Shown: positions 1 to 8,782, counted from the stretch's first letter. The stretch: DNA of 42,735 nucleotides from Mesorhizobium prunaredense (GCF_900156895.1 NZ_FTPD01000056.1:1-42735), one strand, 5' to 3'. Notes: generated by a model not told the origin, from the sequence alone. Made by a program: numbers and translations.

Positions 1-17
1 CCTAAATTCATCCCGCT

Positions 18-692
18 CTAGTCCGTCTTCTCGTCGAGCAACCCCGAGACGAAATCGAACAGCCCGGGCCGGCGATCGCGTCTGAGCCGCTCGGCGGTGA
101 CGATGCCGCGCACTTCGGCGAAGGCACGGTCGAGATCGTCGTTGATGATGACGAAATCATATTCCTTCCAGTGCTCGATCTCGTTGCGAGCGTTCTTCAG
201 ACGCGTCTCGATCACCGATTCCTGGTCCTCGGCGCGGCGCTTCAGCCGCGCCTTCAACTCTTTCATCGAGGGCGGCAGGATGAAGATCGAGACGATGTCG
301 GCGCGCATCTTCTCCTTGAGCTGCTGGGCGCCCTGCCAGTCGATGTCGAACAACATGTCGCGGCCCTGTGCCAGCGCCAGTTCGGCCGGCTCACGCGGCG
401 TGGCATAGCAATTGCCATGCACTTCGGCCCATTCAAGCAGTTCGTCCGAATCGCGCAGCCGCTCGAACTCACGCATGGTGCGGAAATGATAGTGGACGCC
501 TTCGATCTCGCTGCCGCGGCGCGGCCGCGTGGTGACGGAGACCGACAGTTCGAGACTGGAATCGCTCTCCAGAAGATTGCGCGCGATCGTCGACTTGCCG
601 GCGCCGGACGGCGACGACAGCACGAGCATCAAACCCCGGCGGCGAATGCGGGAACCCAAATCCCTGGCAACCATAGGCTCCTTGGCGACCAT
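18..692 (-). CDS. gmk: Guanylate kinase
   Basis: Cytosolic enzyme that phosphorylates GMP to GDP with ATP, in purine salvage and GTP supply. The protein has 224 residues with the P-loop SSPSGAGKST near residues 26-35, followed by the GMP-binding TTRPRRGSEIEGVHYHF segment and the IDWQGAQQL stretch typical of the family. The frame stays open further upstream, but I chose the ATG at 692 because a GGAG sits 8 nt before it, inside the stop region of the upstream yicC gene. An internal ATG at 674 is possible but has poorer spacing. It lies 5 nt downstream of yicC on the same strand, so the two are probably co-transcribed and translationally linked. The N-terminal extension of about 20 basic residues before the kinase core is common in rhizobial homologues. 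Confidence 0.95.
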   Translation of the reverse strand: MVAKEPMVARDLGSRIRRRGLMLVLSSPSGAGKSTIARNLLESDSSLELSVSVTTRPRRGSEIEGVHYHFRTMREFERLRDSDELLEWAEVHGNCYATPREPAELALAQGRDMLFDIDWQGAQQLKEKMRADIVSIFILPPSMKELKARLKRRAEDQESVIETRLKNARNEIEHWKEYDFVIINDDLDRAFAEVRGIVTAERLRRDRRPGLFDFVSGLLDEKTD

Positions 693-697
693 CAGGG

Positions 698-1588
698 TTA
701 CTCCAGATTCTGGACCTGTTCGCGAAACTGGTCGACGACCGCCTTCAGCTCCAGCCCTATGGCGGTGATCGCAGCGGCGTTCGACTTCGAACACAGCGTA
801 TTCGATTCGCGGTTGAATTCCTGCGCCAGAAAATCGAGCTTGCGGCCGATGGCGCCGCCGCCTGCCAGCAGCACCCGGCCGGATGCCACATGTGTCTTCA
901 GCCGGTCGATCTCCTCGCGGATGTCGGCCTTGGTGGCCAGGAACGCCGCCTCCATATGCAACCGGCTGGCGTCGAGATTGGCGGACGCATCCATCAGCAG
1001 CCGCACCTGCTCGGTAATCCGTTCGCGGATCACCGCCGGCTCACGCGACGGATCGGCCTCGGCGCGCAGCGTCAGCGACTCGATAGCGTCGATATGACCG
1101 GACAGCAGCGAGCGCAGGGCGGCGCCCTCGCCGTGGCGTGCCTGCTCCAGCCCGGCCAGCGCCACTTCGAGCGCCGAGAGTATCGCGCTGTCGAGCGCCG
1201 CCCGCGCCTCTTCGGTTTCGGCGGTTTCGGGGATGTCGAGCACGCCGCGCAGCGAAAGCAGCCCGTCGGCTGTCGCAGGCGCTGCGCCGAACTGCTCCTG
1301 CAGCCGCTTGGCCAGCCCCGCCAAATCTCTCAGGAAGACCTCGTTGACCACGGGCTGCGCCTGCTGGCCGGCTGCGCGGCCGACGGTCAGCGTTGCCTGG
1401 AAATTGCCGCGCGTAAAGCGCTTTTGCACCGTCTGCCTGACGGCCGGCTCGAGCCGCTCGAGGCCTTGCGGCAGCCGCAGCCTGACCTCGACGCTCTTGC
1501 CGTTGACCGACTTGACCTCCCAGGCGATCGACGTGCCGTCATGTTCGGCGACGGCCCGTGCAAAACCGGTCATGCTCTGCAAATTCAT
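698..1588 (-). CDS. yicC: YicC family protein (putative endoribonuclease)
   Basis: 296 residues starting MNLQSMTGFARA, the characteristic YicC N-terminus, with the conserved EVKSVNGKSVEVRLRLP segment and a C-terminal DUF1732 part (REEIDRLKTH, GRKLDFLAQEFNRESNTL). E. coli YicC has been described as an endoribonuclease; that function is inferred here from family membership only. The length is normal for the family. A purine-rich AGGGGGAAG lies a little over 10 nt before the ATG. It sits between mltG and gmk on the same strand, the usual Rhizobiales arrangement, although the gap to mltG holds a palindromic repeat that may weaken co-transcription. Confidence 0.92.
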   Translation of the reverse strand: MNLQSMTGFARAVAEHDGTSIAWEVKSVNGKSVEVRLRLPQGLERLEPAVRQTVQKRFTRGNFQATLTVGRAAGQQAQPVVNEVFLRDLAGLAKRLQEQFGAAPATADGLLSLRGVLDIPETAETEEARAALDSAILSALEVALAGLEQARHGEGAALRSLLSGHIDAIESLTLRAEADPSREPAVIRERITEQVRLLMDASANLDASRLHMEAAFLATKADIREEIDRLKTHVASGRVLLAGGGAIGRKLDFLAQEFNRESNTLCSKSNAAAITAIGLELKAVVDQFREQVQNLE

Positions 1589-1617
1589 GATGCCCTTGCT
1601 TCCCCCTGGCGCATGAT

Positions 1618-1748
1618 CCCGGAAGCGGTTCCGGGCCAGAACGTGCGCGGCTTCAAAATCCGGAGCGCCTTTTCGCGTCGAATCGGACGCAGGGCGCTCC
1701 TGATCACAAAATCAGCACGTCCCTGCCGTCAGTCGAATCGGAGGGACG
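1618..1748. repeat. Mosaic palindromic intergenic repeat
   Basis: The gap between mltG and yicC is filled with inverted repeats: CCCGGAA(1618-1624)/TTCCGGG(1629-1635), GGAGCGCC(1662-1669)/GGCGCTCC(1693-1700), and CGTCCCT(1718-1724)/AGGGACG(1742-1748). GTCGAATCGGA occurs twice as a direct repeat (1678-1688 and 1732-1742). None of the stems is followed by a T-run on the minus strand, so they do not look like intrinsic terminators. This resembles the short palindromic repeats scattered between genes in Mesorhizobium; the family name is unknown to me. Confidence 0.6.
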
Positions 1749-1767
1749 ACTTCACAACCGTCCGGCG

Positions 1768-3006
1768 CTACTGCGCCGCCGCTCCGGCGTCGCCATCGCC
1801 GTCGTCAACCGGCGCATCGGTCTGACCTTCCACCTTGGCGGCGCCGGCCTTGGCAGCATCGGCCTTGGCGGCTTCATCGACCAGTTCCTTCTGCAGCGCC
1901 CGGTAGCGGGCGACGTTCTCGTTGTGCTCGGCAAGCGTCGCGGCAAAGACGTGACCGCCGGTGCCGTCGGCAACGAAATACAGGTCGTCGGTCTTCGACG
2001 GATTGGCGACGGCTTCCAGTGCCGCACGGCCAGGATTGGCGATCGGCGTCGGCGGCAAGCCGTTGATCAGATAAGTGTTGTAAGGCGTCGGCTTCTTGAT
2101 GTCAGACTGATAGATCGGGCGGTCGGCGGGTTTGCCCTTGCCGCCGAACAGGCCGTAGATAATGGTCGGATCGGACTGCAGCCGCATGCCCTTGGCCAAC
2201 CGGTTGAGGAAGACGGCCGCGACCCGCGAGCGTTCGTCGCCCTTGCCCGTCTCTTTCTCGACGATCGAAGCCAGGGTGACGAAGTCGTCGACACTGGCCA
2301 GAGGCAGATCGGGCGCGCGCCGCTGCCAGACTTCCTCGACCAGCTTCTTCTGGTCCGCCAAAAGCTTCTCGACCATCTGCTGGCGTGTCGCGCCGCGGGT
2401 AAAACGCAGCGTGTCGGTAGCAAGGCTGCCCTCGGGTGGAATCGTCGCAGGCATATCGCCGTCGAGCGCTGCCTGATCGGCGATGCGCTGCAGCGCCTGC
2501 TCGACCGTCAGCCCCTCGGGGACGGTCAGCGAATACATCACCGACTTGCCGCTCTTCAGCAACTCCATGATGTCGCGCATCGAGGCCTGCGGCTTGATCT
2601 CGTATTCGCCGGCCTTCAGAGCGGAATCATTGCCAAAAGCGCGCACGCCAAGCCGGAAGACGCGCGCGTCGCTGATCAGCCCGCGCCGCTCGAGCTGCTC
2701 TGCAATCTCCTGGACGCCGGTGTCCGGCTTGACCAGGAAGGTGTCGGCATTGGCGGAAGGGCCGGGCTCGTTGAATTCCTGCTTGCCGAAATACAATGCA
2801 AAGCCAGCCGCCAGAACCATCAGCATCACCAGGGAGATGACGAAGTTCATGAACACGACGAACTGGCTGCGCGAGGCGCGCGAGCGCTTGGGCGGCGGCG
2901 TGCCGGCTTCAGGCCGCAATGCCTCGCTGGCCGTTTTCGGCACGATCGGACCCGACGTTGCGGACCGCTGCCCGAATTGCCCGTTGTCCGCCGAATTTGT
3001 GCTCAT
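1768..3006 (-). CDS. mltG: Endolytic transglycosylase MltG
   Basis: Inner-membrane lytic transglycosylase that cleaves nascent peptidoglycan glycan strands and is thought to set their length. The 412 residues comprise a Ser/Pro-rich cytoplasmic N-terminus (1-48), one membrane helix (about 50-72), and a periplasmic YceG/MltG domain. The catalytic glutamate is in LASIVEKETG (Glu250), and the conserved SDPTIIYGLFG and INGLPPTPIANPG motifs follow. The last 35 or so residues are a low-complexity Ala/Asp-rich tail beyond the usual family end. It lies downstream of fabF, separated by 102 nt, as in other Rhizobiales. The ATG is preceded by GGTAGGGCGCC. Confidence 0.93.
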   Translation of the reverse strand: MSTNSADNGQFGQRSATSGPIVPKTASEALRPEAGTPPPKRSRASRSQFVVFMNFVISLVMLMVLAAGFALYFGKQEFNEPGPSANADTFLVKPDTGVQEIAEQLERRGLISDARVFRLGVRAFGNDSALKAGEYEIKPQASMRDIMELLKSGKSVMYSLTVPEGLTVEQALQRIADQAALDGDMPATIPPEGSLATDTLRFTRGATRQQMVEKLLADQKKLVEEVWQRRAPDLPLASVDDFVTLASIVEKETGKGDERSRVAAVFLNRLAKGMRLQSDPTIIYGLFGGKGKPADRPIYQSDIKKPTPYNTYLINGLPPTPIANPGRAALEAVANPSKTDDLYFVADGTGGHVFAATLAEHNENVARYRALQKELVDEAAKADAAKAGAAKVEGQTDAPVDDGDGDAGAAAQ

Positions 3007-3108
3007 GGCGCCCTACCGTTTGATCTTGCAACGAATCCCCTTGGGCACAGTAGGGGCGAATATGGCAAAATTGACGACACGCATAGACCGTGCCGGCCGG
3101 CGGACCGG

Positions 3109-4371
3109 TCAGCCATTGTAGCGCTGGAAGACCAGCGAGGCGTTGGTGCCGCCGAAGCCGAAGGAATTGGACAGCGCCACATCGATTTGGCGGGCGCGCG
3201 GCTTGTGCGGCACCAGGTCGATCGCCGTTTCGCGCTCCGGGTTGTCGAGATTGATGGTGGCCGGCGCGATGTTGTCGCGAATGGCGAGGATCGAAAAAAT
3301 CGCCTCGGCGGCGCCCGCCGCGCCCAGAAGATGGCCTATCGACGATTTAGTCGACGACATCGATATTTTCGACGCGGCGTTGCCGACCAACCGCTCAACG
3401 GCTCCGAGCTCGATGGTGTCGGCCATGGTCGAGGTGCCGTGCGCGTTGATGTAGTCGACGTCTGCGGGCGTCAGCTTGGCCCGGTTTAGCGCCGCTACCA
3501 TGCAGCGAAAGGCGCCGTCACCATCTTCGGCCGGCGCGGTGATGTGATAGGCATCGCCGGTCAGGCCGTAACCGGTGACCTCGGCATAGATCTTGGCGCC
3601 GCGCGCCCTGGCGTGTTCAAGCTCCTCAAGAATGACTACGCCGGCGCCCTCGCCCATGACGAAGCCGTCGCGGTCGCGATCATAGGGACGCGAGGCCGTT
3701 TCTGGAGCGTCGTTGCGGTCGGTGGACAGCGCACGGCAGGCAGCGAAACCGGCGACCGACAGCCGCGTCACTGGCGCTTCGGTGCCGCCCGCGACCATCA
3801 CGTCGGCATCGCCCCACATGATCAACCGGGCGGCATCGCCGATGGCATGCGCGCCGGTGGAGCAAGCGGTGACGACGGCGTGGTTGGGGCCTTTCAGCCC
3901 ATGCCGGATCGAAACCTGGCCGGAGACGAGATTGATGATCTGGCCGGGGATGAAGAACGGGCTGATGCGGCGCGGTCCGCGCTCCTTCAGGATCAACGCG
4001 TTCTCGGCGATGCCTTCGATGCCGCCGATGCCGGAGCCGATCAGCACGCCGGTGGCGCACTGCTCCTCATGCGTCTTCGGCGCCCACCCCGAATCCTTCA
4101 GCGCCTCGTCGGCGGCCGCGAGCCCGTAGAGGATGAAGTCGCCGATCTTGCGCAGTTCCTTCGGCTCGAGAACGGCCTCGGGATTGAAGGTGGCGTTCTC
4201 ACCATTACCGCGCGGAATGACGTGGGCGACCTTGCAGGCAAGATCCTCCACCTCGAACTCGGTGATGCGCTTGGCTGCGCTGCGGCCGGTCAGGAGCTCC
4301 TTCCAGCCATGCTCGAAGCCTACGCCGAATGGCGAAAGCAGCCCAAGGCCCGTGACGACGACACGCCTCAT
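3109..4371 (-). CDS. fabF: 3-oxoacyl-ACP synthase II (KAS II)
   Basis: Condensing enzyme of type II fatty acid synthesis that elongates acyl-ACP with malonyl-ACP. It has 420 residues with the thiolase-fold catalytic set intact: Cys170 in TACSTG, His311 in NAHGTST, and Lys342/His347 in TKSSIGHLLGAAGA. The C-terminal NSFGFGGTNAS motif is present. It is encoded just downstream of acpP (34 nt gap) on the same strand, and fabG and fabD lie upstream, so substrate carrier and enzymes are made together. The ATG at 4371 is preceded by an AGGAGG-like sequence. Confidence 0.96.
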   Translation of the reverse strand: MRRVVVTGLGLLSPFGVGFEHGWKELLTGRSAAKRITEFEVEDLACKVAHVIPRGNGENATFNPEAVLEPKELRKIGDFILYGLAAADEALKDSGWAPKTHEEQCATGVLIGSGIGGIEGIAENALILKERGPRRISPFFIPGQIINLVSGQVSIRHGLKGPNHAVVTACSTGAHAIGDAARLIMWGDADVMVAGGTEAPVTRLSVAGFAACRALSTDRNDAPETASRPYDRDRDGFVMGEGAGVVILEELEHARARGAKIYAEVTGYGLTGDAYHITAPAEDGDGAFRCMVAALNRAKLTPADVDYINAHGTSTMADTIELGAVERLVGNAASKISMSSTKSSIGHLLGAAGAAEAIFSILAIRDNIAPATINLDNPERETAIDLVPHKPRARQIDVALSNSFGFGGTNASLVFQRYNG

Positions 4372-4405
4372 CGCAGGTCCTCCTCGGTGATGACTGCAAA
4401 TAGCG

Positions 4406-4642
4406 TCAGGCCGAAGCCTTGTCGATGTACTTCACCGCATCGCCGACAGTCAGGATGGTTTCGGCCGCATCGTCCGGGATCTCGACGCCGAATTCTTCTT
4501 CGAACGCCATGACGAGTTCGACCGTGTCGAGACTGTCCGCGCCCAGATCATCGATGAAGCTCGCCTGCTCCGTCACCTTGTCGGCATCGACGCCAAGGTG
4601 CTCGATAACGATCTTCTTGACGCGCTCTGCGGTGTCACTCAT
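4406..4642 (-). CDS. acpP: Acyl carrier protein
   Basis: 78-residue acidic carrier that holds growing acyl chains on a phosphopantetheine arm. The attachment site is Ser37 in GADSLDTVELVMAFEEEF. An upstream ATG at 4702 is in frame, but the start at 4642 (MSDTAERV) gives the normal family length and has GAGGA at good spacing. It lies between fabG (190 nt upstream) and fabF (34 nt downstream). The gap to fabG is longer than others in the cluster and includes a 7-bp inverted repeat, so acpP may have its own promoter, as fits its need for high expression. Confidence 0.97.
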   Translation of the reverse strand: MSDTAERVKKIVIEHLGVDADKVTEQASFIDDLGADSLDTVELVMAFEEEFGVEIPDDAAETILTVGDAVKYIDKASA

Positions 4643-4676
4643 TTGGGCATCCTCGTCTTTTGTTTGTCTGTCTTCG

Positions 4677-4698
4677 TTAGCGGGCAGAATGCCGCTAA
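4677..4698. promoter_or_regulatory. Inverted repeat upstream of acpP
   Basis: TTAGCGG (4677-4683) and CCGCTAA (4692-4698) form a perfect 7-bp inverted repeat with an 8-nt spacer, 35 nt before the acpP start codon. On the minus strand it overlaps a weak promoter-like pair (TTGATT, 17 nt, TAACGA). It could be an operator, a 5'-leader hairpin, or chance. No known regulator is assigned. Confidence 0.35.
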
Positions 4699-4831
4699 TC
4701 AAGCTGAAAGATGGTCCTGTCGGAAACGCAACGGCACCGGACCGGTTTTTGCCCGAACCGCCGGGTTGCGGGCCGCATTACACGAAAATCGGCCGCGGTC
4801 CAAGGTGAAAAGGGGTGTTTTCCCGCAACCG

Positions 4832-5569
4832 TCAAATCATCGCCATGCCGCCATTGACGTGAATGGTCTGGCCGGTGACATAGGCGGCTTCGTTGGAAGC
4901 GAGGTAGGCGACGGCGGAGGCGACTTCGGCGCTGGTGCCCATGCGCCGTGTCGGAATCGCCGCCATGATCGCCTCTTTCTGCTTGTCGTTGAGCTTGTCG
5001 GTCATCGCCGATTCGATGAAGCCCGGGGCGACGCAGTTGACGGTGATGTTGCGCGTGGCGATCTCCTGCGCCAGCGACTTGGAAAAGCCGATCATGCCGG
5101 CCTTGGAGGCGCAGTAGTTGGTTTGGCCGGGATTGCCGGTGACGCCAACCACAGAGGTGATGTTGATGATGCGGCCATGCCGGCGCCGCATCATCGGATG
5201 GGTGAGTTCGCGGGTCAGCCGGAACACGGCGGTCAGATTGACCTCGAGCACCGAATCCCAGTCGGCGTCCGCCATGCGCACGAACAGCCCGTCCTTGGTG
5301 ATGCCGGCATTGTTGACGAGAATGTCGACGCCTTCGAGATCGGCCTCGACCTTTTGGCCGAGCGCCTTGACCTCGTCGCGATTGGAAAGGTTCGCCGGGA
5401 ACAACTTGACCCGGTCGCCGAGCTCGGCCGCCAGCGTTTCCAGCTTCTCGACGCGGGTGCCGTGCAGGCCGACGACAGCGCCCTGCGCATGCAGCACCCT
5501 GGCGATAGCCTCGCCGATGCCTCCCGATGCGCCTGTGACGAGAGCCTTGCGGCCGGTCAATTCGAACAT
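4832..5569 (-). CDS. fabG: 3-oxoacyl-ACP reductase
   Basis: NADPH-dependent short-chain dehydrogenase that reduces 3-oxoacyl-ACP to 3-hydroxyacyl-ACP. It has 245 residues with the cofactor motif TGASGGIG (12-19), NNAG (86-89) and the catalytic triad Ser139, Tyr152, Lys156 (NITSV ... NYCASKAG). The ending ITVNCVAPGFIESAMT is the FabG type rather than a general SDR. It is encoded between fabD (56 nt upstream) and acpP on the same strand, which supports assignment to the primary pathway. The short gap to fabD carries a 5-bp stem (CACCC/GGGTG, 5594-5608) with no T-run. Confidence 0.96.
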   Translation of the reverse strand: MFELTGRKALVTGASGGIGEAIARVLHAQGAVVGLHGTRVEKLETLAAELGDRVKLFPANLSNRDEVKALGQKVEADLEGVDILVNNAGITKDGLFVRMADADWDSVLEVNLTAVFRLTRELTHPMMRRRHGRIINITSVVGVTGNPGQTNYCASKAGMIGFSKSLAQEIATRNITVNCVAPGFIESAMTDKLNDKQKEAIMAAIPTRRMGTSAEVASAVAYLASNEAAYVTGQTIHVNGGMAMI

Positions 5570-5625
5570 GTCTTGTCTCCTGATCTAAGAGAACACCCTA
5601 CACGGGTGGGGTCAAATCTCGGCGG

Positions 5626-6567
5626 TTATGCGAGCGCCGCCAGCGCTGCCTCGACATCGGCTGGCGTGCCGACCGCGCCGGTGGCGATGTCGCGGTTGAT
5701 GCGCCGTGCCAGTCCCGACAGCACCTTGCCGGCGCCCACCTCGTACAGCGTCGCAATGCCGTTGGCGCCAAACCACTCCACCGTTTCGCGCCAGCGCACA
5801 CGCCCCGTCACCTGTTCGACCAGGCGGCGGGCGATTGCATCGGGATCGCTGGACGGCGTGACCGACACGTTGGAGACCACGGGTACGAACGGCGGGTTCT
5901 TCGTCACGCCGGCCAGCGCCTCGCGCATGACCTCGGCCGCCGGTGCCATCAGCGCCGAATGGAAGGGCGCCGAGACCTGCAGCATCAGCACCCGCTTGGC
6001 GCCCTTTTCCGTGCACAGCTTCGCCGCCTGCTCGACGGCCGCCCTGGCGCCGGAGATCACCAGTTGGCCACCGCCATTGTCGTTGGCGATCTGGCAAATC
6101 GAATCTTTGGCCGCTTCAGCGCAGGCGGCTTCGACATCGGCCTGTTCCAGCCCGATGATCGCCGCCATGGCGCCCTCGCCGGCCGGCACAGCCGCCTGCA
6201 TGGTATTGCCGCGGATACGCAAGAGCCGAGCGGCATCGGCGACCGAAACGAAACCGGCGGCGGCAAGTGCCGAATATTCGCCGAGCGAATGGCCGGCGAC
6301 ATAGGCGACCTTGTGCTTCAGCGAGAGACCGCGCGATTCCAGCGCCCGGATGGCGGCGAGCGACACAGCCATCAGCGCCGGCTGGGCATTGGCGGTCAGC
6401 GTCAGCCTCTCTTCCGGCCCTTCCCAGATCAGCTTCGACAGGTTTTCTCCAAGCGCGTCGTCGACCTCTTCGAAGATCTTCCGCGATTCCGGAAAGGCGT
6501 CGGCGAGGTCCTTGCCCATGCCGACAGCCTGGCTGCCCTGTCCCGGAAAGGTGAATGCGACGGCCAT
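5626..6567 (-). CDS. fabD: Malonyl-CoA:ACP transacylase
   Basis: Transfers malonyl from CoA to ACP, supplying the extender unit for FabF. The protein has 313 residues, begins MAVAFTFPGQGSQ, and has the nucleophile Ser94 in AGHSLGEYSALAA and the catalytic His in SAPFHSALM. The frame is open upstream to 6690, but the start at 6567 matches family length (E. coli has 309) and has GGGAGG 5 nt before the ATG. It is the first gene of the minus-strand fab cluster, so the cluster promoter should lie in 6568-6780, which also holds the Pho-box-like repeats. Confidence 0.95.
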   Translation of the reverse strand: MAVAFTFPGQGSQAVGMGKDLADAFPESRKIFEEVDDALGENLSKLIWEGPEERLTLTANAQPALMAVSLAAIRALESRGLSLKHKVAYVAGHSLGEYSALAAAGFVSVADAARLLRIRGNTMQAAVPAGEGAMAAIIGLEQADVEAACAEAAKDSICQIANDNGGGQLVISGARAAVEQAAKLCTEKGAKRVLMLQVSAPFHSALMAPAAEVMREALAGVTKNPPFVPVVSNVSVTPSSDPDAIARRLVEQVTGRVRWRETVEWFGANGIATLYEVGAGKVLSGLARRINRDIATGAVGTPADVEAALAALA

Positions 6568-6777
6568 GCGTGCCTCCCAAGCGGCTGATTTTTTCTGCCT
6601 GTGACGCAAGGCGGGCGGGCAAGTCAAGTCCGCCATCGGCCGGACCCGGGCCGCTCCGGCTCGGTATCGCTGGCCGAGTACCTGTCCCAAAAGGCTTTTT
6701 TTCGATCACTCATGATGAAAATCGCTCACGATTCGTTTGCTGGCTCTTCTTATTTCAGCCACAGGCGCTAGCTTTTC

Positions 6778-6806
6778 GTGACATATCGATGACAGCTCAA
6801 TGACAC
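6778..6806 (-). promoter_or_regulatory. Candidate PhoB box (three direct repeats)
   Basis: Read on the plus strand: GTGACAT (6778-6784), ATGACAG (6789-6795) and ATGACAC (6800-6806), each separated by 4 nt, giving an exact 11-bp period. The reverse complement of the middle unit is CTGTCAT, the Pho-box half-site, and the 7+4 layout is that of PhoB sites. It ends 28 nt before the proposed GTG start of the phosphoglycerol transferase and is about 210 nt upstream of fabD. Its orientation points toward fabD, so for the plus-strand gene it would be a reversed, possibly repressive, site. Confidence 0.55.
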
Positions 6807-6834
6807 TTTTGTGTATGGTCGGGGGAATTGTAAG

Positions 6835-8760
6835 GTGGCAAGGACTAAGAAAGGCGTTGGCAAATCCGCGCCACAGTTTCTAGAAGGCGATCCGGCCACA
6901 GGCTATCTGCCGGGCCGGAAATGGCCTGTTATCCGCTATGGCCTCGTCAGCCTTCTCGCCGCCACCATCCTTGTTTTTGCCATCGAACTGATCGTGCGCG
7001 GCGACTTTGGCGGCACCGTCGGCTTCTTCTTGCAGCCCTTCAAGCCGGGCTGGACCACCATCATCATCTTCGCGCTGATCCTGATCGGCCTCGATGCCGT
7101 GCTCGGCCGCAGCCACCACAGCCTGATGATCGTCGCGCCGCTGACGCTGGCGCTGGCCTTTGTCGGCCACCAGAAATCGCTCTATCTCGGCGATCCGCTC
7201 TATCCGACCGATTTCCTCTATTCACGTCAGATCGTGGCGCTGATGCCGCTGCTGGTGCGCGAACGTCCGGGAACCGCCATCGCTCTGGCGGTCGGCATCG
7301 TCGGCAGCCTCTCGCTGCTCGTCTATGGCTGGCGGCTGTGGCGCCGCCGGGTACCGGCGCTCGGTCGCAAGGGGCGCCTGGCCCGGCTGACGCTGACCGT
7401 GCCGCTGCTCGCCTTCTTCGTCTCGATAATGGATTACGCCACCTTCTCGTGGACCCGCGACCGGCTGCAAATCATCCCGATCATGTGGGACCAGAAGGAA
7501 AATTACGCCTCCAACGGCTTCGCACTGGCCTTCGCCCTCAACGTGCCGATGGCCCATGTCGCCGCGCCTGCCGGCTACTCCGACAAGGCGATCGCGGCGA
7601 TCGACAGGCCTGATGTGAAGGCATCGGTGCCGACCGAGAAGCCCGACATCATCATCGTCATGAGCGAATCCTTCTGGGATCCGACCGAACTGCCCGGCGT
7701 CACCATCACGCCCGATCCGATTCCCAATGTGCGGGCGCTGCGCTCCGGCCACGTGTTCTCGCCCGAATTCGGCGGCATGACCGCCAATGTCGAGTTCGAG
7801 GCGCTGACCGGCTTTTCCAACGCCTTCCTGCCGGCCGGCAGCATCCCCTACCAGCAATATGTCCGCGCGCCGGTGCCGTCGATGGCGACGTTCCTGAAGA
7901 GCCAGGGCTATGAGACGCGCGCCATCCATCCGGGCACAAGCTGGTTCTGGAACCGAACGCCGGTCTATGCTGATTTCGGCTTCGATGACTTCAAGTCCGA
8001 AGAAAACATGCCATATCTCGAAAAGCGCGGGCCGCTAACGTCGGACGCGGCGATGACCGACGAGATCATCCGCGAAGCCGACGCTACGGACGATCCGTTC
8101 TTCTACTTCGCCGTCAGCCTGCAAAACCACGGACCCTACGAACCGAATCGCTATTACAATCCGACCCACAAGGTGCAGGCTCCGACCAGCCAGTGGGCAA
8201 AGGATTCGCTGCTGAGCTTCACGGAAGGCGCATCCGACGCCGACAAGAGCCTCGAGCGCCTCATCGAATGGGCGAAGAACCGGCGGCGACCGACGGTCAT
8301 CGCCTTCTTCGGCGACCATCTGCCGCCGCTCGGTCCGGTCTATGTCGAGACCGGCTTCCTCAAGGATAACGTCGCGCCACGCAAGGAGCCGTCCGACCAG
8401 ATGCTGCTGCATCACCGAACACCGCTGATCGTATGGTCCAACCGCACCGGTCCGGTCGCGGATATGGGCACTGTCAGTCCAGCCTTTCTGCCCTACCATG
8501 TCCTGACCACGGCCGGGATCAGCCACCCCTATTACACCGGCTTCCTCGGCCAGATGCGCGAGCGCTACAGCGTCGTTGACCGCAATTTATTATTGACGCC
8601 GACGGGCGAGGACACGCCCGACTGGGCGCGCAAGAAGCAAATCGACCCGGCCATTCGCGATTTCCGTCTGCTGCAATACGACATGATGTTCGGCAAGCGC
8701 CGTGCAGCGCCCGATTTCTTCCCGGAAACGGTGAACAAGCGGGTCCCGCATACAAGCTGA
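6835..8760 (+). CDS. LtaS/MdoB-like phosphoglycerol transferase (sulfatase fold)
   Basis: Membrane enzyme of the alkaline phosphatase/sulfatase superfamily that moves phosphoglycerol from phosphatidylglycerol to a periplasmic acceptor. In rhizobia a likely acceptor is cyclic beta-glucan (CgmB-like role), but this is inference. The 641-residue protein has about five N-terminal membrane segments, then a periplasmic catalytic domain. Visible residues: metal-ligand Glu278 in MSESFW, nucleophile Thr316 in GGMTANVEFE, and Asp494/His495 in FFGDHLPP. I chose the GTG at 6835 because a GGGGG lies about 10 nt upstream; the GTG at 6811 is also in frame. It stands alone on the plus strand, divergent from fabD, just downstream of the Pho-box-like repeats. 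Confidence 0.82.
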   Translation: MARTKKGVGKSAPQFLEGDPATGYLPGRKWPVIRYGLVSLLAATILVFAIELIVRGDFGGTVGFFLQPFKPGWTTIIIFALILIGLDAVLGRSHHSLMIVAPLTLALAFVGHQKSLYLGDPLYPTDFLYSRQIVALMPLLVRERPGTAIALAVGIVGSLSLLVYGWRLWRRRVPALGRKGRLARLTLTVPLLAFFVSIMDYATFSWTRDRLQIIPIMWDQKENYASNGFALAFALNVPMAHVAAPAGYSDKAIAAIDRPDVKASVPTEKPDIIIVMSESFWDPTELPGVTITPDPIPNVRALRSGHVFSPEFGGMTANVEFEALTGFSNAFLPAGSIPYQQYVRAPVPSMATFLKSQGYETRAIHPGTSWFWNRTPVYADFGFDDFKSEENMPYLEKRGPLTSDAAMTDEIIREADATDDPFFYFAVSLQNHGPYEPNRYYNPTHKVQAPTSQWAKDSLLSFTEGASDADKSLERLIEWAKNRRRPTVIAFFGDHLPPLGPVYVETGFLKDNVAPRKEPSDQMLLHHRTPLIVWSNRTGPVADMGTVSPAFLPYHVLTTAGISHPYYTGFLGQMRERYSVVDRNLLLTPTGEDTPDWARKKQIDPAIRDFRLLQYDMMFGKRRAAPDFFPETVNKRVPHTS

Positions 8761-8782
8761 AGATGCCGCGACATGTCGTACC

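Noticed and set aside
5594..5608. Hairpin between fabD and fabG as a terminator
   Set aside because: Only 5 bp with no T-run, inside an operon-like series.
4598..6304. Long plus-strand open frame antisense to acpP, fabG and fabD
   Set aside because: High GC makes antisense frames stay open. The protein is low in recognisable motifs and the minus-strand genes are certain.
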